Shown here: positions 1-4,782 of the stretch, in pieces | Numbering within the stretch: position 1 is the first letter of the stretch | Layout: each line of letters starts with the position of its first letter | From: Gammaproteobacteria bacterium | GTDB taxonomy: Bacteria; Pseudomonadota; Gammaproteobacteria; SZUA-152 | DNA length: 12,431 nucleotides | Direction: 5' to 3' | Assembly (NCBI GenBank): GCA_030613605.1 | Contig: JAUWLO010000039.1 | Location: 1-12,431, forward strand | Program-made: the position numbers and the translations under genes | Notes under the pieces: generated by a model | What the model was told of the DNA's origin: nothing | What the model saw: the letters and a program-made list of their open reading frames with translations, nothing else | Database searches by the model: none

Positions 1-70
1 TGAAGTCCCAGTGCCAGCGGCTGATAGTGAAGCCCGCGCATTGATCGACTTTGTTCTTAATCTGAAATAA
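1..70 (+). CDS. C-terminal fragment of a probable c-type cytochrome
   Basis: Only the last 22 codons are in the window, read from position 2 and ending at TAA 68-70. The visible end reads EVPVPAADSEA then RALIDFVLNLK. An acidic/alanine stretch followed by an ALxDFxLxLK helix is how many class I cytochrome c domains end (the last helix packs on the haem). The haem-binding CxxCH and any membrane anchor would lie upstream and cannot be seen. The next gene starts 13 bases later behind its own strong Shine-Dalgarno sequence, so the two are very probably co-transcribed. The cytochrome assignment rests on this short helix and on the respiratory context; another small helical protein is possible. Confidence 0.55.
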   Translation, partial: EVPVPAADSEARALIDFVLNLK

Positions 71-83
71 GAGGGGAATAGAA

Positions 84-719
84 ATGGCTTGGAAATTTGA
101 TAACCCACTTCACACCCTGACCACTGATGATCAGAATGAAGAGGCAAAAAAAGTCTGGGAAGGTGAAAGCCTCGGTGGGATTAAAGAGGATAATAACCGC
201 TTGCCAGTACCCATTATTGGTTTGCTGACACTTACCATTATCACTGCGTTTTTGATCACGTTCCCATTATGGGGGCAACGTCCAAATGCCGCGATTTATG
301 AAGAATACATCGCGCTAATGGATAGCCCAGCAATACAGGGCAAGAGTGATGAAGAGGCAATGGCCTACATTGTGAGTCAGGTGAAGGCGAAAGGTTCGGA
401 ACATGCAGCCATGCAGGAACGTCATCCGTTAGAAATGGATGATCTCCGTCTCATCAAGGATGCCGTCATTGAACTTCAGCGCAATGGTTCAGATCTACGC
501 GAATACACTGTACTGGGTGATCGTATAGTAATGGCCAACTTTGAAGGTAACTGGATACCTGACGGTAAGGGTGGAATGCGTCGTCAGCGACTACAGCCCT
601 GGTGGGATAAAGGTTATACCATCGATATTTTCTTCATTATTATTTTCTGTGTGAGTGTGGTAATTACGGTGAAACGCCTGCCGGATTACAACTTCAAACC
701 TTCTCACCATAACCACTAA
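84..719 (+). CDS. Two-TM membrane protein with CcoP-like N-terminal anchor and no haem motif
   Basis: 211 aa, start ATG 84 preceded by GAGGGGA (71-77), an excellent Shine-Dalgarno sequence. A hydrophilic N-terminus carries GGIKEDNNRLPVP (residues 31-43), which resembles the DGIxExNNPLPRW segment before the single TM helix of CcoP/FixP. TM1 is about residues 41-61 and ends in FPLWGQRP (60-67). A periplasmic domain of about 110 residues follows, then TM2 (about 178-197) and a short His-rich tail. No CxxCH is present, so it binds no c-type haem by the usual route. The FPxWGxRP motif recurs in the protein at 8834. It lies directly after a probable cytochrome c and before a one-TM peptide, so I infer a structural subunit of a haem-copper oxidoreductase. 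Specific function unknown. Confidence 0.85.
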   Translation: MAWKFDNPLHTLTTDDQNEEAKKVWEGESLGGIKEDNNRLPVPIIGLLTLTIITAFLITFPLWGQRPNAAIYEEYIALMDSPAIQGKSDEEAMAYIVSQVKAKGSEHAAMQERHPLEMDDLRLIKDAVIELQRNGSDLREYTVLGDRIVMANFEGNWIPDGKGGMRRQRLQPWWDKGYTIDIFFIIIFCVSVVITVKRLPDYNFKPSHHNH

Positions 720-758
720 TACTTCTGACTAGCATTAATAGGAATAGGGGAAAGTATC

Positions 759-890
759 ATGATTGATTTAGATAACGGACCATTAGCAATGTTGTTGTGG
801 GTACTGGTAGTTTATACCTTCCCATTCATCTACAGCTTTTTTGTAGATAAGACTGACAAGGGTAAGCCTGATATTAAGACTTACGGCTAA
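759..890 (+). CDS. Small one-TM protein (43 aa), probable small respiratory subunit
   Basis: ATG 759 to TAA 888-890, 43 codons. It begins MIDLDNGPLAMLLWVLVVYT, a single hydrophobic helix (about residues 9-28), followed by a charged tail (VDKTDKGKPDIKTYG). An AGGGG Shine-Dalgarno sequence lies at about 746-750. It follows the 84-719 gene by 39 bases and a rho-independent terminator starts 15 bases after its stop, so it is the last gene of the upstream operon. Single-TM peptides of this size are typical small subunits of terminal oxidases (CcoQ, CcoM and CydX are examples), although I see no sequence identity with any of them. Subunit role is inferred from context. Confidence 0.72.
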   Translation: MIDLDNGPLAMLLWVLVVYTFPFIYSFFVDKTDKGKPDIKTYG

Positions 891-905
891 AAAGGTTATA
901 CTCAG

Positions 906-941
906 AAAAAGCCATGTCGGCATTTCCGGCATGGCTTTTTT
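906..941 (+). terminator. Rho-independent terminator after the 43-aa gene
   Basis: A 15-bp stem (906-920 with 926-940, one G-U pair) closes a 5-base loop CATTT, and the right arm ends in a T6 run (936-941). The A-run on the left arm means it could also act on minus-strand transcripts. It ends the operon that enters the window from the left. Confidence 0.9.
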
Positions 942-967
942 CGTTTTTGCAGTAAAAAGGCGTGTGT

Positions 968-996
968 TTGAACAGCAAAATAGCCGTAAATCTGAT
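968..996 (+). promoter_or_regulatory. Candidate sigma-70 promoter for the 1093 gene
   Basis: TTGAAC (968-973), 17-bp spacer, TCTGAT (991-996). It sits in the 202-base gap (891-1092) between the terminator and the next gene, where a new promoter is expected. A second TTGAAC at 1042-1047 has a poorer -10 partner. The rest of the gap shows no open frame or RNA gene that I can support. Confidence 0.3.
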
Positions 997-1092
997 AGCG
1001 ATACCATGACTGTGCATGATAAAATCCATCTGATAACCGTATTGAACTAAGTCCTGGTTAAACGTGTCTTAATTCGTAACTTCTGGGTAGTA

Positions 1093-1461
1093 ATGTTTAT
1101 GAATGTATTTATGGCAACAATCGTGGATTGTTTTGCCGCTTTAGTTTCAGTTGTTGATTTATTGGGAATCGATTTTCTGGGAAATTTTCTTCCTGTAGTG
1201 TCGGCTGAAGAAGCCGCGGAGGTTTCTGATTTCCATTCCAGCATCGAAAGCATGAATTCGCAAGAATTCAGTGTTGGGATATTTTATTTTTTAATAGCTT
1301 CTATTGTTGTGTTCACCATTTTTGTGTTCATGTTTATGCTTAAGGACAAAACATCGAAGCTAAAAAAAGGTGAAAAAATATTATTTATATGGTTGTTGTT
1401 CGGGGTTGTGACAGCAGTCGCTTTTGGAGCTTCCCAGTTGTTGCATGGGTATCTGTTTTAG
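1093..1461 (+). CDS. Small membrane protein, N-terminal hydrophobic segment plus two C-terminal TM helices
   Basis: 122 aa. ATG 1093 is preceded by a weak GGGTAG; ATG codons at residues 3 and 7 are alternative starts. A hydrophobic N-terminus (residues 1-37) ends in PVVSAEEA, which looks like a signal-peptide or anchor boundary. About 22 hydrophilic residues follow, then TM helices at about 59-83 and 95-117, with the chain ending right after the last helix (LLHGYLF). The gene at 4271 has the same layout, including VSAEE after the first hydrophobic segment and two helices running to the C-terminus, so the two may be paralogues. It is followed 21 bases later by the CcoS-like gene. I do not recognise the family. 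A small subunit or assembly role is inferred from location only. Confidence 0.75.
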   Translation: MFMNVFMATIVDCFAALVSVVDLLGIDFLGNFLPVVSAEEAAEVSDFHSSIESMNSQEFSVGIFYFLIASIVVFTIFVFMFMLKDKTSKLKKGEKILFIWLLFGVVTAVAFGASQLLHGYLF

Positions 1462-1482
1462 AAGCTTTTTCTAAGGGGAGAG

Positions 1483-1764
1483 ATGATGGAATTTTTAAAT
1501 TCGCTAGAAGATGGTTGGTCAATTTATCTTTGGTTAATTGCCGGTGCGGCAATTGTATTCACCGCTATCTATTGGGTGCGCTGGGCCGCAAAAAATGAAC
1601 AGTTCGATGAAGACATAAAGTACCTGGTCTTTGATGAAGACGATAAGGATAAAATGGATCCAAAAGAGTTCGAAAAAGCCATGAGAGTGAATAAAGAGCA
1701 GGAAGCGGCGCGTGTAGTGGCTCTTGAAAAAGAAGCTGAGGCTGCTCGTAAACAGAATTCTTAA
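1483..1764 (+). CDS. ccoS: CcoS-like cbb3-type oxidase assembly protein
   Basis: 93 aa with one N-terminal TM helix (about 13-33) followed by the segment NEQFDEDIKYLVFDEDD (about 38-54). This matches the signature of CcoS, in which a TM helix is followed by GQFDDLExPAxRILFDDD. CcoS is a short inner-membrane protein needed for cofactor insertion or maturation of the CcoN subunit of cbb3 oxidase. The first half fits the usual CcoS size; the charged, probably helical tail (residues 55-93, rich in E, K and A) is extra. The Shine-Dalgarno AAGGGGAG (1473-1480) is only 2 bases from ATG 1483 but 5 from ATG 1486, so translation may begin at the second Met. Divergence from textbook CcoS is large, so a CcoS-derived factor for a related enzyme is possible. 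Confidence 0.7.
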   Translation: MMEFLNSLEDGWSIYLWLIAGAAIVFTAIYWVRWAAKNEQFDEDIKYLVFDEDDKDKMDPKEFEKAMRVNKEQEAARVVALEKEAEAARKQNS

Positions 1765-1800
1765 GGAACCGCTGCTTTATTCTGGACGAAATAGATTGTT

Positions 1801-1817
1801 ATCTAAAATGTTTAGAT
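1801..1817. repeat. Perfect inverted repeat ATCTAAA-ATG-TTTAGAT
   Basis: Seven-bp arms around a 3-base spacer, in the 177-base gap (1765-1941) between the CcoS-like gene and the cytochrome c. The shape fits a dimeric-regulator site better than a terminator, since no T-run follows. A second, shorter inverted repeat, AATAG-TTAG-CTATT, is at 1838-1851. No gene is supported in this gap. Confidence 0.45.
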
Positions 1818-1941
1818 TTAAGGCGCGAATCACACGTAATAGTTAGCTATTGCGAACTTTCTCAGTGACAAGACGGGTAATGCAGAAGGTGGATATTTTA
1901 GGTGCAAGGTATGAGTTCATGAATAGTCCAGAGGTTCCTTC

Positions 1942-2433
1942 ATGATGAAAAAGGGTGAAAAGTGGGTGTTTATCGGTCTTGGTATTTTTGCGGTCGTTGT
2001 AATGGCCGTAAAAGGATTCATGATCAGCCAGGATGATGAAGTCGATCCTGGTATTCCATTTTATACTACCGTTTCTCCCGAGTTTGCCAAGAAAGCATCC
2101 GTCCTGTATCGCAAATATAATTGCCGGGATTGTCATTCCCTATGGGGGATTCGCAGCATTATGCAGGCAGTACCAGCACCTTCCCTGGATGGTATGGGTG
2201 AGTTTCGAGATGAGGCATGGTTGTACGATTATTTGTCCGCTAAAAATCCTCAGTCAATTATTCCCTCCCGCTTAAAGCGCAAATACCAGATGCCATCATT
2301 TGCAGAAATACCAGAAGCAGACCGTAGAATGCTTGCCGAATATTTCAGCAGTCTTAAGATTGAAGACTGGTATCTTGAAGAAGCGACAAAAACTCGTTAT
2401 GAAAAATTAACGGGCAAGGAATATGTGAAGTGA
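1942..2433 (+). CDS. Membrane-anchored monohaem cytochrome c
   Basis: 163 aa. ATG 1942 has AGAGG (1930-1934) at good spacing; a second ATG follows immediately. An N-terminal TM anchor (about 8-29) leads to a periplasmic class I cytochrome c domain. The haem site is CRDCH (residues 61-65), and the likely axial methionine is M117 in KYQMPSF. The layout (one helix plus one c-haem domain) is that of NorC and of single-haem electron-entry subunits. After the domain there is a charged tail of about 20 residues. It starts a tightly overlapped operon: its stop overlaps the next start (GTGA). It probably delivers electrons to the complex encoded here; the physiological donor or acceptor cannot be told from sequence. 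Confidence 0.9.
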   Translation: MMKKGEKWVFIGLGIFAVVVMAVKGFMISQDDEVDPGIPFYTTVSPEFAKKASVLYRKYNCRDCHSLWGIRSIMQAVPAPSLDGMGEFRDEAWLYDYLSAKNPQSIIPSRLKRKYQMPSFAEIPEADRRMLAEYFSSLKIEDWYLEEATKTRYEKLTGKEYVK

Positions 2434-2993
2434 GAATCGTTACCGTTAACTGGGTTCCCTTTTTCATTGCGATGACTGTGGGTTGTGCCGTTAATTATCT
2501 TGGTGACTGGGCCATCGGAATTCGCATTGAGCTATTTTGGGGCCTACAAACGTTTAACTTTCTCTGGTTTTTACAACTTTTTATTCTGCCTGTGTTTGCA
2601 GGTATCGCTGTATCACTGGTGTATGGGCTTGGAGGTAAATGGATTGCTATTCTCCCCCCATTAATTGTCCGCTATGCGGCCTACTATGAAACCGAGCATA
2701 TTATCGGTATCCCCGGTGGTGCAGAATTGATGCCGCTAGGGTGGTGGGGATTCTTTGTTATCCTGGCCATGGAAACGTGCATGATTGGTGGCGTTATAGG
2801 CGAGATTGCCAATAAACGAATTTATGGCTGGAAAAAGCCAAAGCACGTATCTGACATGGATGAGGAAGATGCGGTTAATGATTCTGCCGGGATTGAGTCT
2901 GATTCGAGTTCTGGAATCGAAAGCAGTGTTGAGACCAGTGTTGCGACTAATGTTGAAACCGGTATTGAGACAAACAGCGTTGAGAAAAGTTAG
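2430..2993 (+). CDS. Four-TM membrane protein of unknown function with low-complexity tail
   Basis: 187 aa, GTG start at 2430 overlapping the preceding stop (GTGA), with AAGGA at about 2416-2420. About four hydrophobic segments span residues 5-130 (around 8-30, 38-70, 72-86 and 103-126), with a YYETEHIIGIPGG segment between the later ones that could face the periplasm. The last about 45 residues are hydrophilic and repetitive: runs of GIES, SVET, NVET and GIET in a Ser/Thr/Glu/Val setting, likely disordered in the cytoplasm. I do not recognise the family. Position between a cytochrome c and the SUMF1-like protein, with overlaps on both sides (GTGA and TAGTG), shows stoichiometric co-expression and suggests an integral part of the same complex or of its assembly machinery. 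Confidence 0.82.
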   Translation: MRIVTVNWVPFFIAMTVGCAVNYLGDWAIGIRIELFWGLQTFNFLWFLQLFILPVFAGIAVSLVYGLGGKWIAILPPLIVRYAAYYETEHIIGIPGGAELMPLGWWGFFVILAMETCMIGGVIGEIANKRIYGWKKPKHVSDMDEEDAVNDSAGIESDSSSGIESSVETSVATNVETGIETNSVEKS

Positions 2994-4063
2994 TGCAGTC
3001 GCAGTACCAGTCAGATATTGATCCACGTGAACGCGAGAAGCGTAAACGATATCTTAACGCCACGATTATTACCTGTATCGCGGCGGCGATGGTGTTTGGT
3101 GTTTTTCATGTGGTAAAACTTGGCGCCAATCGCATGGATGACATGATGAACCGGGCTACCTATGATCTGGCCGAGATGGATGATCATATACGGGCAGCTG
3201 GAGAAGATATCGCCAGGCACCAACAGCATGAGTCGCAAAAGCTTGCCGCAAAAACGTATGCATGGAATGAGCTTGAGGCACTGTTAACGAAAGATCAGTG
3301 GCAGGAGCTGAATAAAATGATTGTCGTGCCTGCCGGGCCATTTAAAATGGGCACAGACTTTGAGCGTTCAGATAAATATAACCAGCCGCAGCATGAAGTA
3401 ATATTGCCAGCCTATCAAATCGATAAACATCCTGTGACACACGCCGAGTTTGCCAAATTTGTTGTGTCTACAAAGCATCGGCCTCCCCTGGACTGGACAG
3501 CTGGAACGATACCCGATGAAAAATATCTTTTCCCCGTTACCATGGTCACCTGGTATGACGCGATAGATTATTGTTCGTGGGCAGAAAAACGTTTACCAAC
3601 AGAGGCTGAATGGGAGAAGGCAGCCAGGGGCACCGATGGGCGTCGTTGGCCCTGGGGTAATAAGATGGATCCTAGTAAGCTCAATACATATTACAATGTT
3701 GGCTCGAGCACTGAGGTGGAGACCTACAAAAATGGTGTAAGCCCATACGGCGTTCATGACATGGCAGGGAATGTCAGCGAATGGACGGCCAGTGATTTTG
3801 TACCTTATGAGGGTTCTGCCGCAATTAAAAACACTTTCCAGCCTAAAAAACTGAAAGCGGCGAGCACGGATGACAAAACGATGAAAGTGGCGGATCTGGT
3901 GCAGGCAGAAGGAGTATATAAGGTACGTCGTGGTGGTTCATGGAAGAGTGACCCTTTTTCTACGTCGTCATATCATCGTAATTTTTCCATGCCTTATTAT
4001 GCTTCAGACTTTTTCGGCTTTCGTTGCGCAAGTGATATTAAGGTAAAGGGTGGCGTTCAATGA
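2993..4063 (+). CDS. Membrane-anchored SUMF1/FGE-sulfatase domain protein lacking catalytic cysteines
   Basis: 356 aa, GTG start at 2993 overlapping the previous stop (TAGTG). An N-terminal TM helix (about 22-42) is followed by a probable coiled linker (48-105) and a formylglycine-generating-enzyme (SUMF1) fold at about 108-350. Visible family motifs are VPAGPFKMGTD (112-122), RLPTEAEWEKAAR (190-202), WPWGN (209-213), DMAGNVSEW (about 246-254), VRRGGSW (about 301-307) and a terminal FGFRCA. True FGE enzymes carry two active-site cysteines shortly after the RGGS motif; here that stretch reads KSDPFSTSSYHRNF and has none. The remaining cysteines are one in the TM helix, one in DYCSW and one in FGFRC. 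It is therefore probably not a sulfatase activator. A structural or assembly role at the periplasmic face of the complex is inferred. Confidence 0.88.
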   Translation: MQSQYQSDIDPREREKRKRYLNATIITCIAAAMVFGVFHVVKLGANRMDDMMNRATYDLAEMDDHIRAAGEDIARHQQHESQKLAAKTYAWNELEALLTKDQWQELNKMIVVPAGPFKMGTDFERSDKYNQPQHEVILPAYQIDKHPVTHAEFAKFVVSTKHRPPLDWTAGTIPDEKYLFPVTMVTWYDAIDYCSWAEKRLPTEAEWEKAARGTDGRRWPWGNKMDPSKLNTYYNVGSSTEVETYKNGVSPYGVHDMAGNVSEWTASDFVPYEGSAAIKNTFQPKKLKAASTDDKTMKVADLVQAEGVYKVRRGGSWKSDPFSTSSYHRNFSMPYYASDFFGFRCASDIKVKGGVQ

Positions 4064-4287
4064 AACAGTGTTTTCTACGGTGTTTTGTTTTTAGTGTATT
4101 GTTAATGCCGATGGCAATGGCGCAGGCGGTAGACAGTTATCGCTACGCGCATGTCACGATAGAAACACCATGGATGATTTTCCTTTTTTTGCTGGTCATT
4201 ATTATGATTCCGTTCATTTTAATGGCGATACTTCATTGGCATTTTGCGTTAAAAAAATCTAAAGAAGAAGATGCCAATAATAAATAA
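4060..4287 (+). CDS. Small exported one-TM protein (75 aa)
   Basis: ATG 4060 overlaps the SUMF1-like stop (ATGA). A signal peptide of about 23 residues ends in MAMAQA, a plausible signal-peptidase site. A short periplasmic stretch (VDSYRYAHVTIETPW) leads to one TM helix (about 37-60) and a basic then acidic cytoplasmic tail (KKSKEEDANNK). Cleavage would leave a roughly 50-residue one-helix protein with a periplasmic N-terminus, a common layout for accessory subunits of respiratory complexes. The last 17 bases overlap the next gene. Family not recognised; role inferred from the operon. Confidence 0.8.
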   Translation: MKQCFLRCFVFSVLLMPMAMAQAVDSYRYAHVTIETPWMIFLFLLVIIMIPFILMAILHWHFALKKSKEEDANNK

Positions 4288-4669
4288 TTTGAGATTTGGC
4301 ACGTTAATAGCAATGTCATTTTTTGTGCTCAGCCTGGGGGTTTCCTCGGTTGGCTGGAGTGCGGCCGATGTTTCTGCAGAAGAACAATCTGCAATTGAGC
4401 AAAATAACTCGAGTGTCATGCAGGCATTTACTTCAAAAGAAGTCAAAGATAGCGACATTGTTGCCATTGAAGACGAGACTAAACGTCTGGTCATGTTCTT
4501 TCTGGGTGTGCCACTGTTGATTATGTTAATCGCTACGGTGACGCTGGGTATTGCCATGGGGATTTATGGCAAGCAGGTGTTTTTACCACATATGATTTGC
4601 GCTGGCCTGAGTATGACACTCGCCCTTGGGCATGCTGTGGTAGGCATAGTCTGGTTTTACCCATTCTGA
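4271..4669 (+). CDS. Small exported membrane protein, two C-terminal TM helices
   Basis: 132 aa, start ATG 4271 inside the end of the preceding gene with AAAGAAGAAG just upstream; ATG 4313 (residue 15) is an alternative. A signal-like segment (about 9-31) is followed by an acidic periplasmic stretch beginning ADVSAEE, then TM helices at about 72-97 and 104-128. A histidine lies in the last helix (LALGHAVVGIVW), and the chain ends YPF. Topology and the VSAEE motif match the 1093 gene, suggesting two related small subunits. It is the last gene of the overlapped 1942-4669 run. I do not recognise a family. Confidence 0.78.
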   Translation: MPIINNLRFGTLIAMSFFVLSLGVSSVGWSAADVSAEEQSAIEQNNSSVMQAFTSKEVKDSDIVAIEDETKRLVMFFLGVPLLIMLIATVTLGIAMGIYGKQVFLPHMICAGLSMTLALGHAVVGIVWFYPF

Positions 4670-4679
4670 CTACCATGGT

Positions 4680-4708
4680 TTGACAGGACGTTGACAAGAA
4701 TCTATTGA
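4680..4708 (+). promoter_or_regulatory. Candidate promoter region with tandem TTGACA boxes
   Basis: TTGACA occurs at 4680-4685 and again at 4691-4696, 11 bp apart. The first has TATTGA (4703-4708) at 17 bp; the second has TCCTAT (4714-4719) at 17 bp. Both -10 matches are only moderate. The 113-base gap before the 4783 gene has no visible terminator, so read-through from the upstream operon is also possible. Confidence 0.28.
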
Positions 4709-4782
4709 TGCAATCCTATGTGTCTAATATTTAATCTCCCCCATCTGTTTTTTTAAATTCTTTCGCGATACGCCTGCATCTT

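Noticed and set aside
4701..4720. FNR-like box at TTGATGCAATCC
   Set aside because: Only the left half matches TTGAT-N4-ATCAA; the right half does not. No good FNR site was seen in the gaps.
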